From positions 558,001 to 622,000 of the forward strand of contig CCSI01000001.1 of assembly GCA_000756795.1 (NCBI GenBank): a stretch of 64,000 bases of DNA. The letters run 5' to 3'. A program made the translations under genes and the position numbers. Below are positions 8,942 through 20,114 of this stretch, one piece after another. The notes below the pieces were generated by a model that worked only from the letters and a program-made list of their open reading frames with translations, was not told the origin of the DNA and searched no databases. Within the stretch, counting starts at the first letter, position 1, and the number at the start of each line of letters is the position of its first letter. Origin of the DNA: Qipengyuania vulgaris (GTDB lineage Bacteria > Pseudomonadota > Alphaproteobacteria > Sphingomonadales > Sphingomonadaceae).

Positions 8942-10693
8942 ATGAGGACTGCCCTTTTCACGAGCGCGGTCCTCGCCGCCTTTGCCTTTGCCATGCCGCT
9001 CGCCGCGCAGGAGACTGCCGACGAGCGGGTGATGGCGCTCGCCGACGAGTATTACGATTACAACCTTGCGCAATACGGGATGACCGAGAGCGAGGGCGGC
9101 AACACCGAGTGGGGTGACCGCCTGTGGAGCGTCACGCCCGGGGCGCAGCGGGCGCGGGCAGCGCGCTATGCGCAAATCCTCGCGAGGCTCGAAGCAATCG
9201 ACGGCGCAGCCCTGTCGGAGGAAGCGCGGACCAATGCGCTGGTCCTGCGCACGCTGCTCGAAAGCGATATTGGCGATGCGCGTTTCTCCGAGTGGGAGAT
9301 GCCGCTCAACAGCGACAGCAATTTCTGGTCCTACCTCGCCGGGCGGACAGGCTTTGCTACGGTCGAGGATTACGAGAATTACATTGGCCGAATGCGCGAT
9401 TTGCCGCGCTATTTCGCCGAGCAGACTGCCAATGCAGAGGCTGGCCTCGCACGCGGCTTCAGCGTACCGCGCGTGACTCTCGAAGGGCGTGATGCCTCGA
9501 TCGAGGCCTATGTCGTCGACTTTGCCGAAATGAGCCCGTTCTGGACGCCCTTCGACCAGATGCCCGAGCGGTTTTCGGCTGAAGACAAGGCGCGGCTGAC
9601 GGCGGCAGGCAAGGCTGCCATTTCCGAGAGCGTGACGCCCGCCTATCGCGACCTGCTCGATTTCTTCCGCAACACCTATTTGCCGCAGACGCGCATTACG
9701 CTCGGCGCGAGCGAATTTCGCGAGGGCGAGGCTTATTACGCCCAGCAGATCCGCCAGTACACGACGCTCGACCTGACGGCGGAGGAAATCCACCGGATCG
9801 GCCTCGATGAAGTCGCGCGCATCACCGCCGAGATGGAAAAGGCCAAGGAAGATGCGGGCTTCACAGGCACCTTGGCCGAGTTCATCGCCTTCCTGCGAAC
9901 CGACCCGCAATTCGTCGCCGATACGCCCGACGATCTGATGGGTGTCGCTGCCTATACCGCCAAGCGCGTCGATGACAGGCTGGACGACTACTTCGGTTTC
10001 CTGCCGCGCTATCGCCATGGCCTGCGTCCGGTCGACCCGGCTATTGCGCCCTTCTACACGGCCGGCCGCGGCGGGCTGGAATATTGCCAGATCAACACGC
10101 ACGACCTGCCCTCGCGTCCCGTCTACAACATCCCTGCGCTGACCATGCATGAATGCGCTCCGGGCCATTCCTTCCAGGCCGCAATTGCGCTGGAGCAGGA
10201 CGACGCGCCGCGCTTCCGCCGCCAGACCTATTTCTCCGGTTTCGGCGAGGGCTGGGGGCTCTATGTCGAATATCTCGGCAATGAGATGGGCATCTACCGC
10301 ACGCCCTATGAGCGCTTCGGCCAGCTATCCTACGAGATGTGGCGCGCCGCGCGGCTCGTCATCGATACCGGCATCCACCACTATGGTTGGAGCCGCGAGC
10401 AGGCGGTTGACTACCTCTCCAGCCACACCGCCCTGTCGGACCGCGAAGTCGGCACTGAAATCGACCGCTACATCAGCTGGCCGGGGCAGGCGCTGGCCTA
10501 CAAGCTCGGCGAAATGACCATTCGCCGCGAACGGGCGAGGGCGGAAGAGGCGCTGGGCGATGCGTTCGACATTCGCAAATTCCACGATGTGGTGCTGTCA
10601 TTGGGCTCGGTCCCGCTGCCGGCGCTGGAGGCGCGCATCGATAGCTTCATTGCGGATGGCGGGCAGGGATTGCCCGGAGTGACCTACGATTGA
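8942..10693 (+). CDS. DUF885 family secreted protein (putative metallohydrolase)
   Basis: The 583-residue protein starts at ATG 8942 after GGGAGAGAGACG. It has a clear signal peptide ending LAAQ at about residue 22, so it is exported. The body matches the DUF885 family seen in many sphingomonads and xanthomonads. It contains a zinc-binding-like MHECAPGHSFQ motif (about residue 402) and a nearby FGEGWGLYVEYLG segment providing a candidate second Glu. This arrangement recalls M32-like or gluzincin peptidases. The substrate is unknown and no enzymatic function is established for most members. Confidence 0.8.
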   Translation: MRTALFTSAVLAAFAFAMPLAAQETADERVMALADEYYDYNLAQYGMTESEGGNTEWGDRLWSVTPGAQRARAARYAQILARLEAIDGAALSEEARTNALVLRTLLESDIGDARFSEWEMPLNSDSNFWSYLAGRTGFATVEDYENYIGRMRDLPRYFAEQTANAEAGLARGFSVPRVTLEGRDASIEAYVVDFAEMSPFWTPFDQMPERFSAEDKARLTAAGKAAISESVTPAYRDLLDFFRNTYLPQTRITLGASEFREGEAYYAQQIRQYTTLDLTAEEIHRIGLDEVARITAEMEKAKEDAGFTGTLAEFIAFLRTDPQFVADTPDDLMGVAAYTAKRVDDRLDDYFGFLPRYRHGLRPVDPAIAPFYTAGRGGLEYCQINTHDLPSRPVYNIPALTMHECAPGHSFQAAIALEQDDAPRFRRQTYFSGFGEGWGLYVEYLGNEMGIYRTPYERFGQLSYEMWRAARLVIDTGIHHYGWSREQAVDYLSSHTALSDREVGTEIDRYISWPGQALAYKLGEMTIRRERARAEEALGDAFDIRKFHDVVLSLGSVPLPALEARIDSFIADGGQGLPGVTYD

Positions 10694-10699
10694 GGAGCG

Positions 10700-11104
10700 C
10701 TAGTACTTGTCAGTGAAGCGCGGGCCATCCGTGCGGCCAGGGGCCTGCTCGAGGATTTCGAAAACCGCGTTTTGCAGCGCGCGGACCCGCGGCTCCACTT
10801 CGATCTTGCGAAACCACCGCCTGATGACCGGCTTGCGAGGGTCGAACTGGATTAGGAAGCCGCTGTCCTGCTCGTTGCACACGCCGTACATCAGCGCGTA
10901 GCCCTCGTTCGGGACATCGCAATACCAGCCCCAGTCTTCCCCGATCAGCTCGACCTCGCCGAAACCGCGTTCCCGCAATCCGTCGGCGATGTGGCGAGCG
11001 AGCGCATAGCCGTGCATCGTGTCGGAATTGGCCAGTTCCTCGTCACGCTCATGGCGCGGGAACTGGGTCGAGTCGAAGACGATGAGGTCGTCCAACTGAT
11101 GCAT
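10700..11104 (-). CDS. Conserved hypothetical protein
   Basis: I do not recognise this 134-residue protein. It has no signal peptide or membrane segment. It contains an aromatic-rich stretch, EDWGWYCDVPNEGYALMYGVC, and a basic patch KPVIRRWFRKIEVEPRVRAL. An in-frame ATG at 11125 exists, but the ATG at 11104 (MHQLDDL) is preceded by AGAGGG at good distance and is preferred. It is convergent with the DUF885 gene. Confidence 0.6.
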   Translation of the reverse strand: MHQLDDLIVFDSTQFPRHERDEELANSDTMHGYALARHIADGLRERGFGEVELIGEDWGWYCDVPNEGYALMYGVCNEQDSGFLIQFDPRKPVIRRWFRKIEVEPRVRALQNAVFEILEQAPGRTDGPRFTDKY

Positions 11105-11171
11105 ATTCAAACCCTCTCGGTCCACTGTCGCAAGAGCGATAGCAGGGACCGGTTAATGCAGCGTGCGAGTT

Positions 11172-11966
11172 TCAACGGCAGCGTGAACGGTCGTTGAGAT
11201 AGGGCTCGAGCGCATGCCTGCGGTCGTCGGCCCAGAGGCCGTAAACCCGATCTTCCTGCACCGGGCTGACCGCATATTCTGTGGCGCGCTTGAGGAAAGC
11301 GCGACCGTCGGCCGGACAGAATGACAATCGGTTGGAGACATCGAGGAAGGTGGTCACCGAGGCATATTCGGCCTGGCGTGTGAGTTCCTCCTCGCGCTTT
11401 TCGCGAGCCCTTTCGCGGGCAATCTCGTCGGTCCTGTCCGAGGTTCGGCTCAAGTCCTCCTCGCGCCTCAATCGCGAGGCTTCCGCTCTTATCACGCGCG
11501 AATCCGGAGGCGCGTAGGCAGCAAGGCCGGGCGCTGCGACACCGCGATTGTCTTTCGCCCGCTCGACCACTTCTAGTTCCGAGCCGGGGCCGACCGCCAT
11601 ACCGACAGCCACAGCGCCAATCGCAGCGGCTTTCGCTGCAACCTGAGCATCGCTCTCGAATGCGGGCGCTTGCGACAACGGCTCGGCGAGCAACAGCGTG
11701 ACCAGCATCGCAGCGTCGAACTCGTCCTCGACCAGTTCCTGCAATTCGCAGGGAAACAAGAGCGAAGCCTTGTCTGCCAATGCGATTTGTCGCTGGTTGG
11801 CGACACATGCGATTTCTTCGACCGAAAGCGTGGGAATGGTGGCCTTGGCGTGGGCAAAAGCATCTTCGACCAGCGCTTTGCGGTCAGGAAGCCCTTGCGC
11901 GGAAATCGGAAGAGCCGACCCCGTGGCCATGGCTAGGATGCCGAATACAGCCAGACCTGCTTTCAC
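11172..11966 (-). CDS. Hypothetical exported protein with charged helical middle
   Basis: No family is recognised. GTG at 11966 is preceded by AGGGGAAA and gives 264 residues beginning with a signal peptide that ends near ISAQG. An ATG at 12032 would add 22 residues in front and spoil the signal peptide. After a cysteine pair (IACVANQ and LLFPCEL) the centre is rich in Arg/Glu (about residues 170-210), consistent with a coiled coil. Two more Cys lie near the C-terminus. It probably works in the periplasm. It follows the vgr-related gene on the same strand. Confidence 0.55.
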   Translation of the reverse strand: MKAGLAVFGILAMATGSALPISAQGLPDRKALVEDAFAHAKATIPTLSVEEIACVANQRQIALADKASLLFPCELQELVEDEFDAAMLVTLLLAEPLSQAPAFESDAQVAAKAAAIGAVAVGMAVGPGSELEVVERAKDNRGVAAPGLAAYAPPDSRVIRAEASRLRREEDLSRTSDRTDEIARERAREKREEELTRQAEYASVTTFLDVSNRLSFCPADGRAFLKRATEYAVSPVQEDRVYGLWADDRRHALEPYLNDRSRCR

Positions 11967-12028
11967 GAAACTTTCCCCTGGTGCCGGTTTCATTTTGTCG
12001 AGCGAACCTTGCATGACGATGAATGCGT

Positions 12029-12487
12029 TCACCCGGTCGCCCCGGGAAACCTGACCAGCAAATCATAGGCGGAGACATCGGGCGCCCCCGCTAGCTTCAC
12101 TCCATTCCTCAGCCAGAACGCGTGCTTCACGATTTCGGCCTGCTGCTCGATGCCGTAGCGATCGAGCGACCAGCCGGGCTTTAGGCTGTAATCATAGCGT
12201 GCCCATGGCATGCGGCGGGTAACGAGATACCACTCGCCCTTGGTCTGGACCTGCCAAACATGCACCAGCTCGTGGATGAGCAGGCCCTGCCGGATGATGC
12301 TGACTTGCGAGAAATCGTCGCAATAATTCTTCGACGAGGGGTGGAAATGCAGGTGGCCGCGCGGAGCCATGGTGATGCGGCGGGGCTGGAAGGGAAACCA
12401 CTTGCGCCGCTTTATCGTGATCCGCGAATAGTCGATGGCATCGCCAAACACGGTGCGCGCCAAGACAATTTCGCCCGGGGTCAGCAC
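12029..12487 (-). CDS. Vgr-related protein with HExxH motif
   Basis: This 152-residue protein matches what sphingomonad genomes label 'vgr related protein'. It begins LTPGEIVLARTVFGDAIDY from a GTG at 12487. It has LHFHPSSKNYCDDF and a HELVHVWQ motif at about residues 73-80, the HExxH pattern of zinc peptidases, similar to the DUF4157 domain found with effector proteins. No T6SS or toxin genes are nearby, so the name should not be read as a function. Whether it is a peptidase is unproven. Confidence 0.65.
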   Translation of the reverse strand: MLTPGEIVLARTVFGDAIDYSRITIKRRKWFPFQPRRITMAPRGHLHFHPSSKNYCDDFSQVSIIRQGLLIHELVHVWQVQTKGEWYLVTRRMPWARYDYSLKPGWSLDRYGIEQQAEIVKHAFWLRNGVKLAGAPDVSAYDLLVRFPGATG

Positions 12488-12564
12488 CCGCTCCCCGCCC
12501 GCCGCGCATTTGGGCGGGACGGGCTCATCATGGCTTTCTACCCCCAGATTGTCGGCGAGCTTGT

Positions 12565-13047
12565 TCAGCGCTCGTCCCCGGCACCTTGGACGGCAACCGG
12601 CGCGGTCATGGTCTCGCCGCTCGCGAAAGTGAGGGTCATCTCGACCGTGCTACCCGAAGTGACACTGTCGTCGAGGTCGAACGCCATGACATGCATTCCG
12701 CCAGGTGCGAGGCTGCTCGTTTCTCCCGGCGCCACGTCGATGCCCGACATGCCTTCCATCATCATTTTGCCGTCCATCTCCATGGACTGGTGCAGTTCTG
12801 TCCGGCCAGCGCCATCGATACCGACCGCCGAGATGGTCAGGGGCATTTCGCCCGGGTTGGTGATATCGAAATAGGCCGCTGCCGGATTGCCGCTCACCGG
12901 GGGCAGGACCAGGCGCGCATTCTCGATTATTGGCGCAGTATCAACGGCGGCAACCGCGGTTTCCTCCGCTTCTTCCCCGTCGGCACAGGCTGTCAGCGCG
13001 AGGGCGGCAATTGCGGGCAGGGCAAGAAGGCGACGGCCGAAATTCAT
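12565..13047 (-). CDS. Copper chaperone PCu(A)C family lipoprotein
   Basis: PCu(A)C proteins bind Cu(I) in the periplasm and help build the CuA site of cytochrome oxidase. The 160-residue product has a signal peptide with a lipobox (ALTAC, Cys near residue 21). The cupredoxin-like domain carries the Cu(I) ligands His and Met in ELHQSMEMDGKMMMEG and HVM in GGMHVMAF, the H-Mx-HxM pattern of the family. No cytochrome oxidase genes are adjacent in the window. Confidence 0.88.
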   Translation of the reverse strand: MNFGRRLLALPAIAALALTACADGEEAEETAVAAVDTAPIIENARLVLPPVSGNPAAAYFDITNPGEMPLTISAVGIDGAGRTELHQSMEMDGKMMMEGMSGIDVAPGETSSLAPGGMHVMAFDLDDSVTSGSTVEMTLTFASGETMTAPVAVQGAGDER

Positions 13048-13095
13048 CGAAAAACTCCTGTATTCGTTCGTGTAAAAAACTAGCGACCCGCATCC

Positions 13096-13123
13096 CTTGT
13101 GCCAAGGAAAAGCGCTCCTATAT
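13096..13123 (+). promoter_or_regulatory. Putative RpoH (sigma-32) promoter of dnaK
   Basis: CTTG at 13096-13099 is followed after exactly 17 bases by CCTATAT at 13117-13123. This matches the alphaproteobacterial heat-shock promoter pattern CTTG-N17/18-CYTATNT. It lies about 100 bases upstream of the dnaK ATG and points towards it. Confidence 0.55.
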
Positions 13124-13224
13124 CGCCCCTGTAATACACCGTTTTATCGAGCTGCCGACCGGTTTTGCCACTCGCGGGAAACCAGCTGCGCAGCGTCCAA
13201 TGACTTGAAACAGATGGGGAAACC

Positions 13225-15156
<1,932 letters not shown>

Positions 15157-15176
15157 GACGCCTGATGAAAACTGCT

Positions 15177-15208
15177 CCCCCACCGGTGCCAAGGCGCTCC
15201 GGTGGGGG
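15177..15208 (+). terminator. GC hairpin between dnaK and dnaJ
   Basis: CCCCCACCGG (15177-15186) pairs perfectly with CCGGTGGGGG (15199-15208) across a 12-base loop. Only a weak T stretch follows (GTTTTA), so it may be a partial terminator or an mRNA-processing or stability structure that lowers dnaJ relative to dnaK. Confidence 0.6.
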
Positions 15209-15231
15209 TAAGTTTTAGGGCGGGGATTGCA

Positions 15232-16356
15232 ATGTCAGCTACCGAAATCGATTTTTACGAACTGCTCGGCGTCAGTCGCGATGCCGACAGCGCGACCATC
15301 AAAAGCGCCTATCGCAAGCTTGCGATGAAGCACCATCCGGACCGCAATCCGGGCTGCAAGGACAGTGAGAACACTTTCAAGGCCATCAGCGTCGCCTACG
15401 ACTGCCTGAAGGACCCGCAGAAGCGTGCGGCCTACGACCAGTATGGCCATGCCGCCTTCCAGAACGGCGGCGGTCCGGGCGGAGCGCATGGCAATGCGGA
15501 CTTCGGCGATATCGGCGACATTTTCGAGACCATTTTCGGCTCGGCCTTCGGTGGTGGCGGCGGGCGTGCCCGTCCGCGGCGCGGGGCCGACCTTCGCTAC
15601 GACATGCAGATTGATCTCGAAGAGGCCTTCCACGGCAAGTCGAGCGAAATCGAAATCGAGGTCAGCAAGGCCTGCGACACCTGCCACGGCTCGGGCGCGC
15701 AGCCGGGCACCCATGCCCGCACCTGTAACCTTTGCGGCGGGCAGGGCAATGTGCGCGCGAAACAGGGCTTCTTCGTGGTCGAGCGGCCATGCCCCAATTG
15801 CCACGGCGCGGGCGAAGTCATTACCTCACCTTGCCGCGACTGTCGCGGCGAAGGGCGGGTGGACGTACCCCAGAAGCTTGAAGTCGACATCCCGCCAGGC
15901 GTCGATACCGGCACGCGCATCCGCCTGTCCGGCAAGGGCGAAGCAGGACCGCGCGGTGCACCCGCTGGCGACCTCTACATCTTCGTCCATGTAAAACCGC
16001 ACGAGATTTTCCAGCGCGAGGGGACCACGCTCGCGACGCGCGTTCCGATCAGCTTCACCAAGGCGGCGCTGGGCGGTTCGATAGAAATCCCCGGCCTCGA
16101 CGGCGAGGAACTGACGCTCGAGATCCCAGCAGGCATCCAGTCGGGCAAGCAGCTGCGCCAGCGCGGCGCGGGCATGCCCGTCCTGCAGGGCCGCGGTCGC
16201 GGTGACATGGTGGTCGAGATTGCCGTCGAGACCCCGACCAAGCTTTCCAAGGAACAGCGCGCAATCCTCGAACAGTTCCGCGAGTTGGAAACGGGCGACG
16301 AATGCCCGCAGTCCAAGAGCTTCTTCGAGAAAATCCGCACCGCTTTCGGCGCTTAG
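15232..16356 (+). CDS. dnaJ: Chaperone protein DnaJ
   Basis: DnaJ stimulates the ATPase of DnaK and delivers substrates. ATG at 15232 gives 374 residues; an upstream in-frame start at 15202 would add 10 atypical residues. The J domain has the HPD motif in KHHPDRNPG. A Gly-rich linker (FGGGGGRARP) follows, then four zinc-finger repeats: CDTCHGSG, CNLCGGQG, CPNCHGAG and CRDCRGEG. The C-terminal substrate-binding domains are complete. Confidence 0.97.
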   Translation: MSATEIDFYELLGVSRDADSATIKSAYRKLAMKHHPDRNPGCKDSENTFKAISVAYDCLKDPQKRAAYDQYGHAAFQNGGGPGGAHGNADFGDIGDIFETIFGSAFGGGGGRARPRRGADLRYDMQIDLEEAFHGKSSEIEIEVSKACDTCHGSGAQPGTHARTCNLCGGQGNVRAKQGFFVVERPCPNCHGAGEVITSPCRDCRGEGRVDVPQKLEVDIPPGVDTGTRIRLSGKGEAGPRGAPAGDLYIFVHVKPHEIFQREGTTLATRVPISFTKAALGGSIEIPGLDGEELTLEIPAGIQSGKQLRQRGAGMPVLQGRGRGDMVVEIAVETPTKLSKEQRAILEQFRELETGDECPQSKSFFEKIRTAFGA

Positions 16357-16359
16357 CTA

Positions 16360-18675
16360 CTACGCTAGGCGCTCGATCACCTCGCCGCGTATCTGCTCGA
16401 TTAGAGCCGCAGAACAGCGGAACGTCTCGGCTTCTTCATCTAGTATCGCCAGGAAGGCGCGGCGCTTGAATTCTCGGGCGGTAATATCCTCCGTGTCACC
16501 GCGCGCGGTCGAGAAGACGAGGTCTATCATCCGCTCGGCCCCGTGGAGGCGGCCCCACAGGTAATCATTCTCTCTGTAGGCGCGGCTGAAGAAAGCGCCG
16601 AAATTGTAGAATTCGGTGCCGCGCAAGGTGGCCGCCGTGCCGCCGTCGCGGATGCTCTTGGCGTCGTCGGGGCTGATGCGGTCGACTTTTACGGGGTCGA
16701 ATTCGGTGAGGCCCTCGTTGCGCAGCAGGGGCAGGGTGGCGACATCGTAAAATGGGAAACCGAGATAGGCGAAGAGCATGCGGCGCTTGAGATTGGCAGG
16801 CATCTCGGCCAGCGCCTCGGCCAGCATTTCTTCGGCCCGGTCGTCGATTTCGGGGAGCAGGCGTTTCTTTTCAATATGGTCGAGCATTGCCGCCGGGTCG
16901 GCCATGACATGGCCCGCGATTTCCGCGAATTCTTCTCCCAGTGCGCTCGCATTCTCCTTCTCGAAATAGAGCGCGAGAATTTGGAATATCGCATCGCGGC
17001 CTTTTTCAAGCGCGTCGTCGGGGATTTCGGGGTCGGCCTCCCAGTCTCGTGCGAGGCGGCGCGCCAGCAGGCGCAGGCGGCGGATGCGAAAGCCGATGTC
17101 GTGCTCGCGGAAGAAGGTGATGGCCTCTGGCGTGGCGCCGCCCTTGGGGTCGGAGAGGGTTTCCAGCCCGCGTCGGTTCAACTCGCCGCGCAACACTTCG
17201 GAAACCGGCGAATGGTCGCGCAAATGCAGCGAAGGGGCAGCTTCCCATGCCAGCTTGGCCAGCCGTGTCACGATGCCGCTTTTCTTCGACTGCGCGTAAG
17301 AATGGAAGGCGTATCCCGCTTGCTCGGCGGCCGCCTGCTGCGCTTTTTGCCGCCACGCCTTGAGGCGCTTGGGCGTCGGGTTGTCTAAGAACAGCGTGTA
17401 GCCGAACAGTTTTTCCACCGTCCGTTCGACTTCGGGCCGCAGCGCCATGACGATGCGTCCGAGCCGTTCGGCCTCGCGGCTCTGTTCTTCCAGCTGTTCG
17501 AGGTTATCGCGGATGGGCTGTTCGCGCGGGATGGTGGAGAGAGAGCCGAAAATGGCGGTGAAGAAGCCCACGTCCTCCTTGCCGCGCGCATGGCGTTCGC
17601 TGAAGCGGTCGGGCTTGGGGTCGACATAGACGAAGCGGCGGTCGACCTCGCGCTGGGCAGGGCGGCCACGCAGCGCGGCCATGGCCCCGCCGAAGGGCTT
17701 GTTGACCAGCACCGAACCGTCGATCAGCGAGACGTCTTCCACCCCGTCGCGCATGACGTGGACTGGCATGATGCGGTCGAGAAATTCGTCGCGGCTTCGC
17801 CATTCACGGTCCGTGTCGGCTGATAGCTGCTCGATCTCGCCGATTTTCAAGGGAGGAAAGGCGCCCGGGAAGCTTGCAGTCGCGCGGGCCGCGAAGACCA
17901 GTTCGAGCGGGTTCGCCAAATCTTCGCCACCGCTGCGCGGCGTCTTGCGGCGCATGGTAATCGGCAGGCGGTGTTCGCTGTCCTCGACCACCGGGGGGCT
18001 GTTGAGGTGGAGCAGTTCGAGATAGCCGTGGAAGTCGGTTGTCGTAACGAACAGGTCGAGCGGATGGCCCGGCGGCAGTAGGGGAGCCTCCGCCTCGGTA
18101 TCGGCCATGGCGGTAAACGCACGCTCAAGGAGTTTGGAGAAACCCAGCCCTGAAAAAGGCGGTTCGAACCAGCGGCCGCGGATGAGGTGCGAAACCTTGC
18201 GCCGCACCTCGTCGCGCGTTTCAGGGGCGACTTCGGAGGAAATTTCGTTGCCCGGCCTGCTCAGCAACCAGTTGGCGAGCGGCTGCGCCCAGAATTTCCC
18301 TCCCGACCAGCGCAATTTCGCATCAGGGTCAGTCAGTTCATCGACATCGGCGACTTCCAGCCAGAGGTCGGTCAGCGGCTCGAGGCTTTGGCCCGAGAAG
18401 ATTGCCTGCGCGAGGAAGACTGCGTTGATGCCGCCCGCGCTCGCACCGCTCATGATATCGGGCAGGACGCGCAGGCGCAGGTCGTGTTCTTCCTCGATAT
18501 GTTCGAGCAGTTCGCGATAGACCTGGTGGACCCCGCCGCGCTCCGGGCCGTGGCACAGAAAATCGCGGCTTGCGCGCGCCAGCTGCCACAATTCGCGTGT
18601 GACGCCATGCATATAGACTGCCAGGCTCACCCCGCCGTAGCAGACCAGTGCAATCCTGAGTTCCTTCTGCCGCAT
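16360..18675 (-). CDS. Patatin-like phospholipase family protein
   Basis: The 771-residue protein opens with a patatin-like domain: RIALVCYGGVSLAVYMHGVT, then the nucleophile Ser in SGASAGGINAVFLA and the catalytic-dyad Asp in LIDGSVLVNKP. These predict lipid acyl hydrolase activity. The long C-terminal part (about residues 400-771) is mostly helical and charged, with no domain I recognise. It has no signal peptide. The frame stays open antisense to radA as far as 19698, but the ATG at 18675 is the natural start before the conserved domain. It is convergent with dnaJ, with stops three bases apart. Confidence 0.85.
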   Translation of the reverse strand: MRQKELRIALVCYGGVSLAVYMHGVTRELWQLARASRDFLCHGPERGGVHQVYRELLEHIEEEHDLRLRVLPDIMSGASAGGINAVFLAQAIFSGQSLEPLTDLWLEVADVDELTDPDAKLRWSGGKFWAQPLANWLLSRPGNEISSEVAPETRDEVRRKVSHLIRGRWFEPPFSGLGFSKLLERAFTAMADTEAEAPLLPPGHPLDLFVTTTDFHGYLELLHLNSPPVVEDSEHRLPITMRRKTPRSGGEDLANPLELVFAARATASFPGAFPPLKIGEIEQLSADTDREWRSRDEFLDRIMPVHVMRDGVEDVSLIDGSVLVNKPFGGAMAALRGRPAQREVDRRFVYVDPKPDRFSERHARGKEDVGFFTAIFGSLSTIPREQPIRDNLEQLEEQSREAERLGRIVMALRPEVERTVEKLFGYTLFLDNPTPKRLKAWRQKAQQAAAEQAGYAFHSYAQSKKSGIVTRLAKLAWEAAPSLHLRDHSPVSEVLRGELNRRGLETLSDPKGGATPEAITFFREHDIGFRIRRLRLLARRLARDWEADPEIPDDALEKGRDAIFQILALYFEKENASALGEEFAEIAGHVMADPAAMLDHIEKKRLLPEIDDRAEEMLAEALAEMPANLKRRMLFAYLGFPFYDVATLPLLRNEGLTEFDPVKVDRISPDDAKSIRDGGTAATLRGTEFYNFGAFFSRAYRENDYLWGRLHGAERMIDLVFSTARGDTEDITAREFKRRAFLAILDEEAETFRCSAALIEQIRGEVIERLA

Positions 18676-18747
18676 TAAAAATGCTTGTGCACAGCGCGCG
18701 GGGCAAAGGCAATTGCGTTCTTCAAATGTTCTGTTAGTGAAACGCGC

Positions 18748-20112
18748 ATGGCGAAACCGAAGAAACGCTATGTCTGCCAGGCCTGCGGGTCTGTTTCCCA
18801 CCGTTGGCAGGGCCAGTGCGCCGATTGTGCGGAATGGAACACTCTTGTCGAGGATGCGCCCGCGACCGTCTTTTCCTTGAAGCATGACTTGTCGAGCGGG
18901 GGCAGGGCGGTCGAGTTCGTCGATCTCGACAAGCCGGGCGAAATGCCCTTGCGCCAGAAGACGGGTCTCGCCGAATTCGACCGCGCATTGGGCGGTGGCC
19001 TCGTGCCGGGCAGCGCCATCCTGATGGGCGGCGACCCGGGAATCGGTAAATCTACGCTCTTGCTGCAAGCAGCAGCCAAGGTCGCACGCGAGGGGCACAG
19101 CGTGGCCTACGTGAGCGGCGAGGAAGCCTCGGGGCAGGTCCGTATGCGCGCCGCGCGGCTTGGGCTGTCGGATGCTCCGGTGAAGCTGGCTGCGGCCACC
19201 GGTGTGCGCGATATCCTTACCACGCTTGGCCAGATGGAAACGCCAAAATTCCTTGTCATCGATTCCATCCAGACGATGCATTCGGACACTATCGAAGGCG
19301 CTCCCGGCACAGTCAGCCAGGTGCGCGGCTGCGCGTTCGAGCTTATCCGCTACGCCAAGGAAAACGGCGTCGCGTTGGTGCTGGTCGGGCATGTCACGAA
19401 GGACGGCAATATCGCCGGCCCGCGCGTGCTCGAACACATGGTCGATGTGGTGATGAGCTTCGAGGGCGAGCGGAGCCACCAGTATCGCATCCTGCGCGCG
19501 CTGAAGAACCGGTTCGGTGCAGTCGACGAAATCGGCGTCTTTGCCATGGCGGGCGACGGCCTGGAAGAGGTCGAGAACCCTTCCATGCTGTTCCTCTCCG
19601 GACGCGAGCAGCCGATGGCGGGCAGTGCAGTCTTCCCGGCGATGGAAGGCACGCGGCCCGTGCTGCTCGAGATACAGGCGCTCATCGTGAAGCTGCAATC
19701 GGGTGCGACGCCGCGCCGTGCCGTGGTTGGGTGGGACAATGGTCGCCTCGCCATGTTGCTCGCTGTGCTCGAATCGCGCTGCGGGCTCTCGTTCAGTTCG
19801 GCCGAGGTCTATCTCAACGTCGCGGGCGGCTATCGCCTCTCCGACCCAGCCGCCGATCTGGCTGTCGCAGCGGCACTGGTGAGCGCTCTTGCCGACAAGC
19901 CCTTGCCCAACCGAAGCGTCTGGCTGGGCGAAGTCAGCCTAGCCGGAGAAGTGCGTCCGGTGGCCCATGGCGGGGTGCGCCTGCGCGAGGCGGCCAAGCT
20001 CGGCTTCGACAAGGGGTTCGGCCCGTCCGATACGAAGAACGGCTCGTCAGGCCTCGATTATAGCCAGCTGGGACAATTGGCAAACCTCGTTGACCGGGTG
20101 ATGAGCAGTTAA
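18748..20112 (+). CDS. radA: DNA repair protein RadA
   Basis: RadA is a RecA-like hexameric helicase that drives branch migration during recombination. From ATG 18748 it has 454 residues: an N-terminal zinc finger (CQACG...CADC), Walker A GGDPGIGKST, Walker B-like FLVIDSIQT, the family-specific LKNRFGAVDEIG motif, and a C-terminal Lon-protease-like domain. The frame extends 21 codons upstream, but those residues are not conserved in character. It is divergent from the patatin gene, and an intrinsic terminator follows the stop. Confidence 0.96.
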   Translation: MAKPKKRYVCQACGSVSHRWQGQCADCAEWNTLVEDAPATVFSLKHDLSSGGRAVEFVDLDKPGEMPLRQKTGLAEFDRALGGGLVPGSAILMGGDPGIGKSTLLLQAAAKVAREGHSVAYVSGEEASGQVRMRAARLGLSDAPVKLAAATGVRDILTTLGQMETPKFLVIDSIQTMHSDTIEGAPGTVSQVRGCAFELIRYAKENGVALVLVGHVTKDGNIAGPRVLEHMVDVVMSFEGERSHQYRILRALKNRFGAVDEIGVFAMAGDGLEEVENPSMLFLSGREQPMAGSAVFPAMEGTRPVLLEIQALIVKLQSGATPRRAVVGWDNGRLAMLLAVLESRCGLSFSSAEVYLNVAGGYRLSDPAADLAVAAALVSALADKPLPNRSVWLGEVSLAGEVRPVAHGGVRLREAAKLGFDKGFGPSDTKNGSSGLDYSQLGQLANLVDRVMSS

Positions 20113-20114
20113 TA

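Noticed and set aside
12029-12487. Type VI secretion component, from the 'vgr related' label
   Set aside because: The protein has no VgrG domains and no T6SS genes are nearby; the label is historical.
16360-19698. Very long minus-strand open frame (1112 codons)
   Set aside because: Only the part from 18675 downward is the patatin-like protein. The rest lies antisense to radA and has no family resemblance; it is open because of GC-rich codon bias.
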